Assembly: GCF_000330505.1 (NCBI RefSeq)
Contig: NW_004443732.1
Span: 49,243 to 63,257 of the forward strand
Direction of reading: 5' to 3'
Length of the DNA stretch: 14,015 nt
From: Entamoeba invadens IP1
Lineage: Eukaryota; Evosea; Mastigamoebida; Endamoebidae
The first letter of the stretch is position 1; every line of letters begins with the position of its first letter. Both the position numbers and the translations under genes were made by a program. Below, one piece after another: positions 1 to 8,312 of this stretch. A model generated the notes under the pieces. That model did no database searches. It was not told where the DNA came from and saw only the letters and a program-made list of their open reading frames with translations.

Positions 1-141
1 TCAAATTTTCATTTCCGAACAAAAAGTGCGTTTGTCATTCAACGACTCAAGACGAAATTAGTAACAGTTACTTCAAGTAACCCTTCTCAATTGAGCGATT
101 TTAATCGTTTTCATATAACAGGAAAGTCCAATACGTTTTAA
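1..141 (+). CDS. Probable 3' end of a protein gene cut by the window edge
   Basis: The first frame is open from base 1 for 46 codons and ends in TAA at 139-141. The segment is clearly richer in G and C than the AT-rich DNA that follows. Its codons (AAG, GTC, ACG, TCC, CGA) and mixed polar composition, rich in Ser, Thr, Asn, Lys and Arg with no homopolymer runs, look like real coding sequence. I see no domain, membrane segment or motif, and the product is not recognised. The opposite strand offers a competing start (ATG at 245-243) with a 20-codon frame that soon stops, so the strand is not fully certain. The upstream part of the gene would lie outside the window. Confidence 0.35.
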   Translation, partial: SNFHFRTKSAFVIQRLKTKLVTVTSSNPSQLSDFNRFHITGKSNTF

Positions 142-291
142 ATACAATTTTCAAACTGTTTATGTATTGTATTTCATTGACGTCACGATACTCGTGTTTG
201 TCTTATTTGATTCAATTGGTTGACATTCAACTTGAAGTCACCCATTTCAGTTTTTTACCCGCGAAACATGTAAAATAAATTCCCAAATTTC

Positions 292-309
292 ACACAACAT
301 GTGTTGTGT
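292..309. repeat. Short perfect palindrome with 8-bp arms
   Basis: ACACAACA (292-299) and TGTTGTGT (302-309) are exact reverse complements separated by two bases. It sits at the border between the GC-richer first 300 bases and the AT-rich spacer. It could be a protein-binding site or chance; nothing else in the sequence decides its role. Confidence 0.35.
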
Positions 310-970
310 TACTTGTTGTATTCAATTTGATTTTGTTTTTTAATTCTTGCTTATATATTAGATTTCTGCTCTCAATAACTTAAACTTATAATCATTTATT
401 ATATTCCTGTAAAATTATATTTTTTCCTAAATTTTTTTATTTATCTTAAATATTAATGATAAAATTTTAATCTTTGATTAAAATAACGCGATTCGTGTTA
501 TTCATTTCAAATGTATCACTCATACTTTGATTTTATTGTACTTATTTATTTAAATTATTTCCAAAAAAATTACGAATTTGGGAAAAATTTAACCCTTTTT
601 TCTTTTAATAAATATTAACGGATTTAATTTATATGTTACCGAAACAACAACATACAAAAAAGTTTTTAAATCCTTGTATATTGATTTTAGTTGTTGTCTT
701 TTTTTAAAAAACATACAATTAAAAACGATATTTAATTAAAACAACTTATTTTATTTAAATCAGTTTGTTAAACTTAAAGTTTTGTTATTTATTTTTCAAA
801 TAGCAGTCGACAAACTATTATTTTTGAACAAAAAGGTAACAATTAAAAATAATGAAATTTTGTTTAAAAGTTTTAAAAAGATGACAATTATAACAATAAC
901 GACCTAAATATTTGATCAATAATTAAATGTATTATTTTACAATGATTGTTTGAATCATTTAATCATAACT

Positions 971-1080
971 ATAATATATTATATTATAAATATATATATA
1001 TATATATTATATTATCAAATAATATATTATTAACACTATTTTTATTTTTGTATTGGTTAATATAATATAATAATATAATA
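971..1080. repeat. TA-rich low-complexity tract
   Basis: The tract is made of alternating TA and short TATTA/AATAT units, including an uninterrupted TA run around 990-1007. It is self-complementary and probably slippage-prone. No coding signal is present. Confidence 0.7.
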
Positions 1081-1410
1081 CTACATATTTAACAAAACTA
1101 TAATTGAATATTATTAAAAATGTTACTATTTATAATTGTACATTTGTTTTTTAAAATGTAAAATACTATGATTAAATAATTAAATATAAACTCAAAAAAA
1201 TAAAAAAAGTGTATTTTATGCAAGATTTTATATAACTAAAACTTTGGATATATTAAACATATTTATAATTCATTTTATATTGATTAATATTTATTTTAAT
1301 ACAGATACAGGAAAAACCAGGGACCAACTATTAATAAACACACCGTTTTTTAAATAAAATAGAAAAAACTAAAAAAATGAAATTCTTAAATTATCATTCA
1401 GAGTTTGTTA

Positions 1411-1713
1411 ATGCTTAGCCGAGCCAAGGAAAAGTTTGTTCTTTATATTGATTTATCTTCCGTTGTTGAATACTTTTAAAAGTTATCAATCATTTACTGA
1501 ATGTCTAACATTCTAATAATTTATTTACTATTTTCTTTATTTTCATTTATTGCCTGAGTCACTTTTAATGCTGAACGAAAAGTGACTCATCAAATCAACC
1601 GAATGAATAGAGAAGACTACGACATCTTCTTTGAAAAAAATGAATGAACGATTTAATTGAATGGTTGTGTTGAAGTTAAACAAGGTTGAACAAAAGAATA
1701 ATATTTTATAATT
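1411..1713 (+). pseudogene. Decayed coding remnants inside the 1302-1961 element
   Basis: Three pieces have coding-like composition. ATG at 1411 opens a 22-codon frame (begins MLSRAKEKFVLYID, ends TAA). A frame from 1558 to 1647 contains RKVTHQINRMNREDYDIFF and ends TGA. An ATG near 1660 opens 16 codons beginning MVVLKLNKVEQK. They alternate with AT-rich filler and lie in different frames. They may be remains of a transposase or accessory gene of the element, but no diagnostic residue survives, so the function is unknown. Confidence 0.35.
1556..1588. repeat. Perfect 11-bp hairpin inside the element
   Basis: GAGTCACTTTT (1556-1566) and AAAAGTGACTC (1578-1588) are exact reverse complements with an 11-base loop. 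The right arm overlaps the coding-like frame at 1558-1647. It could be an internal repeat or a binding site of the element. Confidence 0.55.
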
Positions 1714-2244
1714 AAACAAAAATTAATAATAATAAACTTACTATTATAGCTCACATTAAGTTGTTGTTCATTCATACTTTATACAACACGTTCATTTTTT
1801 TTATCCCGAAAAACAACCGTTTTTAAGACCAAATAATAAGAAAATTACACATTTATTTATATATTTGCCCGTTTTATTGTATAAAATCCGCTTAATATTC
1901 AATAGCTTTAATTAGTCTGGTCCCTGGTTTTTACTGTGGTCCCTGTTAATTCCGCTATCTGTAATTTACATTATATCCAAAATCTAACACTTTTTTTGAT
2001 ATAGTAAAATAAACCAGAAAGTGATTTTTTCCATACAACAAAAAGATTTTTTTATATTAATTATTATAATAATTATACTATCAAAATAGTAAAATAACTT
2101 ATACATTTTAAATAATCACAAAAAAATTTAATAAATAAAATATGAATTTTATTTAAAAATAAAGGGATTATATAATTAACATTTTTCTTGACAAATTTAA
2201 GCATAATTTATACCCACAATTTTGACTATAAATAAATTTATATA

Positions 2245-2581
2245 CAGTTAGTTTCACAACAATTCCTTATTTTTCATAACAAATAGATTTCTGTTTCATA
2301 ACAATTAGATTTGTACCTTTGTTCAGCCCTGTTTCAAAATAATTATTTTTTATTGCACAATTTGCGTGATCGTTGCATAATTGGCATTATTGTTGCATAT
2401 AAATATCGGGTGTTTCAGAACTATTTATTTATCCTCAAATCAATAATTTATTGTTCCAAAACAAAAAGTTGTTTCATAATTATTGTATTTTGTTTTAAAA
2501 TAATATAGGATTATTGTATAATTGTTTTGTATTGTTTCAAAACAAAAATAACCAAAAATAACCAAAATAAATTCAAAAAAT
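2245..2581 (+). repeat. Left terminal inverted repeat of the 1.4-kb element
   Basis: It matches the reverse complement of 3343-3679 along its whole 337 bases. I found one difference by eye, near 2400. It holds eight same-direction copies of an 11-mer near GTTTCANAACA, starting at 2251, 2271, 2293, 2331, 2412, 2453, 2471 and 2534. It also has three TTGCAYA-type motifs around 2354-2400 and an ATAACCAAAA tandem near 2547-2570. The 65-codon open frame at 2311-2508 recurs in the other repeat and is a by-product of composition, not a gene. Confidence 0.85.
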
Positions 2582-2722
2582 ATAAAACTGTAAAAACTAC
2601 ACTTTTTAATAAAATTTGTTAATTATAAATAGTTTTACAGTTATCATTGAATAAAAATTGTTTAACCAAATAAAAAACTTAATGTAATTATAAGTCTTCA
2701 CGTAAAAACACTTTACGAGTCA

Positions 2723-3314
2723 CTACTTCGCTTCTTCCATCATATTTTTGTTCTTGATATTTCGACACATTGTTGACGCATTAACAACTTCATTATCAAG
2801 TTCTTCCACCTTTCCAGTTTTCCTATTTCTTCTTCAACAAGGGTCTTATTGGTTTCTCCAAGAATTTTCCTTCAATTGACACTTTTAGCGACCACAGAAA
2901 AAAGTGCTGAACTATATTTAAACTTTCTTCCTTTTTTGGTTTTGATATATTTTCTCCTTTTTCCAACTGTCCCAATAACCTCTTAAGTGATGACTCACCA
3001 ATGCGGGGTTTCTCTTTATGACACTTCCAGTCTCGTGCCTAACCATGTTCAGTATATTCTTCTGTTAGCGTCTTCCTCTGTGTTTCTGTTACAACGACGT
3101 ATATCCTTTTGATCTTTTCCTCCTCCGATTGTTGGACTGTGTGAACAATTGACGAAAGCGCGAGTGGGACCAACGAGGCGACAATATCTTCAGCTAATCT
3201 TCTTTCTGTTATTTCGAGTGGTTGTGGTGTTTCTGCAACTGGGGAAACCTCTTCGTGGTTGAGGAATCCATCAACTTTATCTCGGTGGATGAACTCAAAA
3301 GAAGCGATTGCCAT
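2723..3314 (-). pseudogene. Frameshifted internal gene of the 1.4-kb transposon
   Basis: ATG at 3314-3312 opens a 91-codon frame that ends in TAG at 3041-3039. The coding signal then carries on in other frames. One piece starts MVRHETGSVIKRNPALVSHH. A basic stretch follows (KRRKYIKTKKGRKFKYSS), and a last piece ends NIKNKNMMEEAK before TAG at 2725-2723. Joined, it would be roughly 195 residues, with an acidic N-terminal third and a basic middle. That is compatible with a DNA-binding protein or the N-terminal part of a transposase, which is inference. No DDE motif or zinc-finger cysteines are visible. The start lies just inside the right inverted repeat, which may supply the promoter. Confidence 0.55.
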
Positions 3315-3342
3315 TACTTTATTTTTTAGTTTTCAGTTTACC

Positions 3343-3679
3343 ATTTTTTGAATTTATTTTGGTTATTTTTGGTTATTTTTGTTTTGAAACAATACAAAAC
3401 AATTATACAATAATCCTATATTATTTTAAAACAAAATACAATAATTATGAAACAACTTTTTGTTTTGGAACAATAAATTATTGATTTGAGGATAAATAAA
3501 TAGTTCTGAAACACCCGATATTTGTATGCAACAATAATGCCAATTATGCAACGATCACGCAAATTGTGCAATAAAAAATAATTATTTTGAAACAGGGCTG
3601 AACAAAGGTACAAATCTAATTGTTATGAAACAGAAATCTATTTGTTATGAAAAATAAGGAATTGTTGTGAAACTAACTG
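3343..3679 (-). repeat. Right terminal inverted repeat of the 1.4-kb element
   Basis: It is the reverse complement of 2245-2581, with equal length and the same order of GTTTCANAACA motifs reading inwards from 3679. Identity stops where the interior begins, at 3342 on this side and 2582 on the other, about 30 bp upstream of the ATG of the internal gene. Confidence 0.85.
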
Positions 3680-3683
3680 TATA

Positions 3684-5042
3684 AAAGATTAAAAATATCA
3701 TTATTCATTTGACCAAATAAAAATAATTTCACAGCATGCCACAATTAAATTTATTCAGAATATTATAAAACCTATAAACAAGTTTAATTTACACTGACAA
3801 ATATAACTTAAAAAACATTAAAAAGTTTGTCAAGTAAAAGTTGGTAATTTAACCCACTTTAATTATAGTACTTCAAAATTAATCATATTAATTGATTGTT
3901 ATAATTAATCACAAATTTGATTAATTGGTTATAAAAATATATTTTTATCAACTATTTTTGTTACTTCATTTTTTCAAATTTTCAATAATTCACTTGTTGA
4001 CAAATTTATTATCTAAAATCCATAAAAGCAGTGTTAGTTTTTTATTTTTATTAAATTGAATTGTCAAATTTGTTCTATTTTGAAGAAAAATATACAAGTA
4101 TTATATTATTATGAATTATTAAACAATAATTTTAAACTAACAAACAACTTTTCCAAATAAACATAAAACAGACTTTAAAATTAATTTATTTTATTTACAA
4201 CCAAATACGAAACTAAATATTTAGTTTTCATTATATCAATAATTGTAATTGTCATAAACCAAAATAAATGATTTAGTATCATTATGTGTTTTAGTGAGAC
4301 AATTGTTAATTTATTTTAACACCAATTAATTAACAGTAGTTCGACTTTGGAACAAAAATAATTTGTTATTTTAACATATTTTTATATTAAAACTCTTTAA
4401 AATAATAATTAGGTGTTTTATTGGTACTATTAGATTCCTTATATTAAACCTCCCCACTAAATAAAGAACAAGAACGTAAACAGATATTATCATTTTTTTA
4501 TTATTATTAAACTTTGTTGTTGTAAAAGTAATATAAATATGAACTTCCGTCATAAAACATCGTGTTGTATTTTTAAAGAACAAACAAATCCAAAAAATGT
4601 ACAACCACAATAATTAAAACTTTGATTGTGATTTGTTGAAATTTAAATTCACTTTATTATTTTTACCAAAAAAGAAGAACATCAACCTATAAAAGTGACA
4701 ATAAAACCAATTAGATTATACTAAAAACAATAACACAATGACAATAATAATGTCGAGTTTTGTTGTCAAATTAACTATTGTAATTACTATTAAAACTAAT
4801 ATTGCTCTAAACAATATAATTTTACATTATATAATGTATTGACATGTATTTCTAAGTTTATAATATTTTGGTTTTGTTTAAAATATTCACTTAAATATGT
4901 TGAGTATTTCTAAAAACTTCAAAATTTGATTTATTACAAAAACAACATCATTTTCGATTTAGTTTAATAATTGAAGTAAAAATAATAATTATTATTAAAA
5001 GTATGTGAATAAAACTTTATAATGTTGTTTTTTTATTAAGAA
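3684..5042. other. AT-rich spacer between the transposon and the tRNA genes
   Basis: No frame here has coding-like composition. A 79-codon open frame on the minus strand (4371-4610) is rich in Ile, Phe, Asn and Lys in the proportions expected from base composition, and I do not regard it as a gene. No repeat end or RNA fold stands out. Confidence 0.6.
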
Positions 5043-5125
5043 GGCCTCGTAGCACAGTCGGTAGTGCATCGTACTTATAGAATAGAGTTATGCGAGGGTC
5101 GCGGGTTCGATCCCCGCCGGGACCA
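5043..5125 (+). tRNA. tRNA-Ile (anticodon UAU) with a 10-nt intron
   Basis: The acceptor stem pairs 5043-5049 with 5118-5124, with one C/A mismatch and one G-U; A5125 is the discriminator. The D stem is GCAC/GTGC (5052-5055, 5064-5067). The anticodon stem is TCGTA (5069-5073) with TGCGA (5091-5095). The T arm GCGGGTTCGATCCCCGC is perfect and holds box B. The anticodon TAT lies at 5076-5078. The insertion 5080-5089 follows position 37 exactly, the canonical site of nuclear tRNA introns, and must be spliced out for a normal 7-nt loop. CCA is not encoded. A run of T from 5126 would stop RNA polymerase III. This tRNA reads AUA, a common codon in such AT-rich genomes. Confidence 0.92.
5080..5089 (+). 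other. Canonical 10-nt tRNA intron
   Basis: GAATAGAGTT lies one base 3' of the anticodon UAU, between A37 and A38. Removing it restores the loop CTTATAA between the two halves of a perfect anticodon stem (with one G-U). Confidence 0.85.
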
Positions 5126-5131
5126 TTTTTT
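5126..5131 (+). terminator. RNA polymerase III oligo-T terminator of tRNA-Ile
   Basis: A run of six T residues directly follows the discriminator base, as expected for an RNA polymerase III gene. Confidence 0.7.
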
Positions 5132-5385
5132 ATCATCGATATATTAATCTGTTGAAAATCTCAATTCAAAATCCCCCTCAACATTTAAGTATAAACAGAT
5201 ATAAAAAGAATTATCCTGAACAAACATGATATAAAAGTAGGTCAATATCAAATAATATTTGAGATATAAAAACTAAATTAGTGAATTGATTAATAAAAAT
5301 GTCCATTATTTTTGTTTGTAATTATTTAAAACTTGATTACAACTAATTGCATATCGAGTATCACACAAAATAATCCTTCAATTTT

Positions 5386-5418
5386 GCTTTATCAGTGATA
5401 AAAAATGTGAGATAAAGC
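5386..5418. repeat. Small inverted repeat upstream of tRNA-Gly
   Basis: GCTTTATC (5386-5393) is the exact reverse complement of GATAAAGC (5411-5418), with a 17-base loop. It ends 27 bases before the tRNA-Gly gene. It could be an upstream element or chance in AT-rich DNA. Confidence 0.35.
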
Positions 5419-5445
5419 GTCGTTATTAAATTTTAAATATAAGAA

Positions 5446-5516
5446 GCATTTGTGGTCTAAGGGCAGAATTCTACCCTTCCAAGGTGGAGATCCGGGTTCG
5501 AGTCCCGGCAAATGCA
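5446..5516 (+). tRNA. tRNA-Gly (anticodon UCC)
   Basis: A 71-nt gene without an intron. The acceptor stem GCATTTG/CAAATGC pairs perfectly (5446-5452 with 5509-5515), with discriminator A5516. The anticodon stem CTACC/GGTGG encloses the loop CTTCCAA with anticodon TCC at 5478-5480. The T arm CCGGGTTCGAGTCCCGG provides box B. CCA is not encoded, and TTTTT follows at 5518-5522 as terminator. It decodes GGA, and GGG by wobble. Confidence 0.95.
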
Positions 5517-5517
5517 C

Positions 5518-5522
5518 TTTTT
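5518..5522 (+). terminator. RNA polymerase III oligo-T terminator of tRNA-Gly
   Basis: Five T residues lie two bases after the discriminator of the tRNA-Gly gene, with a second T run at 5524-5529. Confidence 0.65.
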
Positions 5523-5573
5523 ATTTTTTCAAAATGTCTTTTATTAATGAGAATTGAATAATGACAATAAAAA

Positions 5574-5655
5574 CGACAACGGCAGGATTTGAACCTACGC
5601 CTCAAATGAGAAATGATTTCGAGTCATACGCCTTGGACCACTCGGCCACGTTGTC
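5574..5655 (-). tRNA. tRNA-Ser (anticodon CGA)
   Basis: Read on the minus strand, the 82-nt gene starts GACAACGTGGCCGAGTGG and ends with a matching CGTTGTC and discriminator G, the usual discriminator of eukaryotic serine tRNAs. The anticodon CGA is at complement 5621-5619, in the loop CTCGAAA. The variable arm (TTCTCATTTGAG region) is long, as in class II tRNAs. No intron is present. A run of five A at 5569-5573 on the plus strand is the oligo-T terminator. It decodes UCG. It converges with the tRNA-Gly gene, leaving a 57-bp gap. Confidence 0.93.
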
Positions 5656-6056
5656 CTTTTCGAATTTATTTTTTTATTTATTTATAATAATTTATTTTCA
5701 TGTATTTTTGTTTTTTGAGTAATCAAAGTTGAATAATCAAAAGATGTGATTAAATTGTTTCCCAATTTTTATTTAAATTTTGAATGATTTTTTGTTATAA
5801 AACCTCAAGTAGCATAATAAAGTTTTATTAAATTTTGACAACACCAATTACAGTAAAACAAATGTTTTCAATATATTACAATCAAAACAATAAAATAATT
5901 GTAAAATGATTTTAACCATAAAATTATTGAACAGATTGAACTGTATTTATTATTTGTCCCTCTAAAAATTAAACAATAAACTCGTTTAGAATTTTTTTCT
6001 TTTGAAAATTGAACATTCATATAAAACAATTTTGACAAAAATTAAAAAGTCAAACT
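5656..6056. other. AT-rich spacer
   Basis: No reading frame with coding-like composition, fold or repeat end was recognised. The last 50 bases would be the upstream region of the decayed gene that starts at 6057. Confidence 0.55.
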
Positions 6057-6504
6057 ATGGAATTAAATTTTGAACTTGTAAAACTTAGTTTAAGTGTTTG
6101 TTTTGTTTTGATGTATTTTATTTAAACAACAAAGAAGTATATTCTGTATGTAATAAAAATGTTAAGTATAATTATACAAGTCAGCTACTGAATGCATTCT
6201 ATATGCAAATGACAATTTTCAAATAAATAATACTTTCGAAATGTTTGTTCAAAAATACATTTTATAAAAATGATGTGCAAAGTTAACTCAAAAAAATAAA
6301 AACTGTACTGATTAAATCAAGTGCTTTGTTTACATAGATGTAGTTTCAATGGTTGGAGACAAAAAACACATTTTTGAAAATGATAACAAATTTATTGTTG
6401 ACAAGACGTGAAAATGTATTGGTAATTTCAAATTGTGTAAGAGTGGAACTTATTGCCAAGGGTATTTTCCACTAAAGAAGTATAAAAACAATATAATATG
6501 TTAA
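6057..6504 (+). pseudogene. Decayed secreted or surface cysteine-rich protein gene
   Basis: ATG at 6057 opens 22 codons with a signal-peptide-like stretch (LVKLSLSVCFVLMYFI) that runs into TAA. A second frame from 6134 has coding composition (EVYSVCNKNVKYNYTS). From 6181 to 6504 one single frame carries coding composition through several stops. It includes SATECILYANDNFQINNTF, then IKCFVYIDVVSMVGDKKH, then KCIGNFKLCKSGTYCQGYF. Spaced cysteines and the hydrophobic start suggest an extracellular cysteine-rich protein, a common type in Entamoeba. At least four in-frame stops and one frameshift make it a pseudogene. Coding-like bits continue to about 6650 (for example NEDLFITLNECF). The exact family is not recognised. 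Confidence 0.5.
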
Positions 6505-6978
6505 TATATGTAAAGATGAATTATTAATGTTCAAAACAATTAAAATTGACAAATACAAAAAATGAAGACTTGTTTATCACCCTAAACGAATGTTTTATCA
6601 TTTGTTTAAAACGTTTTACAAAATAAATGCTATTTACAAAAAGTAAAAAAACACAAAAAAACACAACAAAAAACTTTTATTAATACATAATATGTATAAA
6701 AGACATATTATTTTAAAACTTTGTTGATGCTCTAATATTTGTTTTAATAATTGACTTTCAAGTTACTTTTTGTTGATATTGTTTTAAAAATCTTTGTTCA
6801 ACACCAACAAAGTTAACAACACTTATATTAATTAAACTGTAATTAAACAAGTAACTTTGTTAATTAATAATTTGTATGTAACTGATAATTATTGAATTTA
6901 ATCTATTTAAATTGATATGATGTTTATTAATCAACTTATCATAATATTAGTAAAAAAGTTGTTATATTTTTTTATTAG

Positions 6979-7152
6979 TTATGTAATAAAATTGTTATAG
7001 TATTAATAAAAATTGCCAAATTTGGTAGTGTCGAGCAAGTAATACAACAGTTGTCGGAGCTATATACAACAAGCGCTTCAGTTACACAAGATGCTCAAGT
7101 TGATCCTTTTTGTGAAAATGTTGAACATTTTAAATTTGAAAAAGTTATATAA
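6979..7152 (+). pseudogene. Isolated coding fragment of unknown family
   Basis: One frame is open between TAG at 6976 and TAA at 7150-7152. It includes KFGSVEQVIQQLSELYTTSA and, further on, DPFCENVEHFKFEKVI. The Ser, Thr, Glu and Gln content is much higher than random AT-rich DNA would give. There is no ATG in a suitable place, so it looks like an exon-sized relic of a longer gene. The segment CENVEHFKFEKV recalls the leucine-rich family of the intact gene at 11486-12901, but only loosely. Confidence 0.4.
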
Positions 7153-7474
7153 AAAGCTTGAAGTTGGTTAAAATGAACACGGCCAGTAATAAAGTGATAC
7201 ACACATTTTTTTCATCTGTCTGTATGTTATAACGTTGTAATTGATAATTTATCATATCGTAAATTTTTGTTATAATTACTGTTTGCTTGTTATTATTAAT
7301 ATTTTTTGCTTCTGCTTACTCAACATTTACGTGTTTGTATTTAACAACACGTAAATTCAAATATTGTATTTAAATTTATGTGTTGTTCAATTAATCACAG
7401 CAATTGTAAAATAATGATAAAAAAGTTTATTTAAAACATTTTTAATGTATGAATGTTGAACATTTAAAACGAAA

Positions 7475-7639
7475 ATGGATACTTCGACAAACTTGATGAG
7501 ATTATTGCAAGAAAAAAATTATTACAACATCAGTCTACACAATTGTACTGGTTTGGAAAACACTTAAAATAATGACAATGACAAGTTGATTGAGATACAT
7601 GACATCAGAATATCACATCTTGATGATAAATATAAATAG
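7475..7639 (+). pseudogene. Coding fragment with one internal stop
   Basis: ATG at 7475 opens a frame with coding-like composition (starts MDTSTNLMRLLQEKNYYN). It meets TAA at 7565 and continues in the same frame (DNDKLIEIHDIRISHLDD) to TAG at 7637-7639. An overlapping second frame also looks plausible (ENGYFDKLDEIIARKKLL), so the true frame is uncertain. The product is not recognised; an LRR-type protein is possible. Confidence 0.35.
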
Positions 7640-7758
7640 AAACACAACCAATTGAAAATTAAATCAATATAATTGTCCAAACAAATAATAACAAAGTTAA
7701 AAAATATTCAGATCAAAAAACAACAATTCTAAGAAAAAATATAAAAAATAAATAATGA

Positions 7759-7974
7759 AGCGAGAACACATCACACTTAAAGAGTAAAACAGTTTTTAAA
7801 AAGTCAACAGATATGAAGATTGTGAGTGTTGTGTTTGAATTGGGCGAAGACAATTTGTCACAATGTATTTCTATGTTTGATGCAAAAGAAATGAACAATT
7901 TGTGCTTTTTTGATAGAAGACACAAATCACAACAAGTTTGGTGGTATGTACTCGAGAAATATCAATACCATTGA
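7759..7974 (+). pseudogene. Coding fragment, possibly LRR-type
   Basis: This 71-codon frame lies between TGA at 7756 and TGA at 7972-7974. It contains an internal ATG at 7813, followed by MKIVSVVFELGEDNLSQC and then DAKEMNNLCFFDRRHKSQQ. Codon use (GTG, TTG, GAC, GGC, TGC) matches the intact gene at 11486-12901 rather than spacer DNA. The pattern of hydrophobic strands separated by polar turns is compatible with a leucine-rich fold, but this is weak. It overlaps the next fragment, which lies in another frame. Confidence 0.4.
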
Positions 7975-8312
7975 CCATTGGCTCGACAGTGGCAGTTCTT
8001 ATACTTTTCGCTTGTGAAAAGTGGCACTTCAAATCCAAAGATATTGAGAAGTGTGGAAATTTTAACAATTATTATTTTTATCTATATTCTCAAAACAGTT
8101 CATATCTCTTTGGATTTAATAATGGTCGTTATATAGCAGTGTACAAGAAATGTACTGATGAAAACATTTGCAACCTATCCACTTACAATGTTAAACAAAA
8201 AGAGTTGATTGATAATTGCAATTTCACACAAAGAGTGTTGTTGTCTACAACTTATTTGCCTTATTTGTTGTTTTGTGTTTTGTGTGCATTTCAAACATTT
8301 GTAACATGTTAA
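7917..8312 (+). pseudogene. Open frame without a start codon, with Cys pairs and two hydrophobic segments
   Basis: The frame is open for about 131 codons from just after TAG (7914) to TAA at 8310-8312, but it has no early ATG. It shows a hydrophobic stretch (IPLTIGSTVAVLILFACEK) and a Cys-containing region (YIAVYKKCTDENICNLSTY, then IDNCNFTQ). It ends in a second hydrophobic segment (YLPYLLFCVLCAF). It may be the internal part of a broken membrane or secreted protein gene. The antisense frames across 7871-8068 also look partly coding-like, so strand and function are uncertain. Confidence 0.35.

Larger units (their letters stand above)
246..1299. other. AT-rich spacer without recognisable genes
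   Basis: Six-frame reading gives only short frames dominated by Lys, Asn, Ile, Phe and Leu, as expected from composition alone. It contains the small palindrome at 292-309 and the TA-rich microsatellite tract near 971-1080. No tRNA, structured RNA or transposon end was recognised in the rest. Confidence 0.6.
1302..1961. mobile_element. Old Tc1/mariner-like element with decayed ends and interior
   Basis: The ends are inverted: both begin TACAGATA reading inwards (left 1300-1307, right complement of 1963-1956), and both then carry the run AAAAACCAGGGACCA (left 1312-1326). The right end has an extra block with a second CAGGGACCA, so the left end appears to have lost about 20 bases. Both ends abut a TA dinucleotide (1300-1301 and 1962-1963), consistent with the TA duplication made by Tc1/mariner elements. 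The 660-bp interior contains coding-like fragments on the plus strand and a perfect 11-bp hairpin at 1556-1588. No DDE catalytic motif is visible, so this is a non-autonomous or badly decayed copy. The superfamily call rests on end structure only. Confidence 0.6.
2245..3679. mobile_element. 1.4-kb DNA transposon with 337-bp terminal inverted repeats
   Basis: The segment is bounded by long, almost perfect terminal inverted repeats that start CAGTTAG and end CTAACTG. It is flanked by TATA on both sides (2241-2244 and 3680-3683), compatible with a TA or TATA target duplication. TA plus CAGT-type ends are usual for Tc1/mariner elements, although repeats this long are not typical. The 761-bp interior holds a minus-strand gene broken by frameshifts with no recognisable DDE triad, so the copy is probably non-autonomous. 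The near-identity of the two repeats indicates a young insertion. Mutator-like or foldback elements are the alternative class; a Maverick/Polinton is unlikely given the size. Confidence 0.8.

Noticed and set aside
1..245. Minus-strand gene start at ATG 245
   Set aside because: Only 20 codons before a stop; the plus-strand frame from base 1 is longer and better in composition.
971..1080. Centromere or origin in the TA-rich tract
   Set aside because: Base composition alone is no evidence in such an AT-rich genome.
2311..2508. 65-codon open frame, repeated at 3416-3613 on the other strand
   Set aside because: It lies wholly inside the terminal inverted repeats, is Ile/Phe/Tyr-rich as composition predicts, and starts and ends without relation to any domain.
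2245..3679. Maverick/Polinton or other virus-like element
   Set aside because: Too short, without polymerase, integrase or capsid-like frames, and the flanks do not show a 6-bp duplication.
4371..4610. 79-codon minus-strand open frame
   Set aside because: Residue content follows base composition (Ile, Phe, Asn, Lys, Leu); no motif and no coding-like codon use.
7713..8068. Two minus-strand open frames opposite the plus-strand fragments
   Set aside because: Some of it (TVEPMVNGIDISRVHTTK) looks plausible, but there is no neighbouring continuation as clear as on the plus strand. Strand remains somewhat open.
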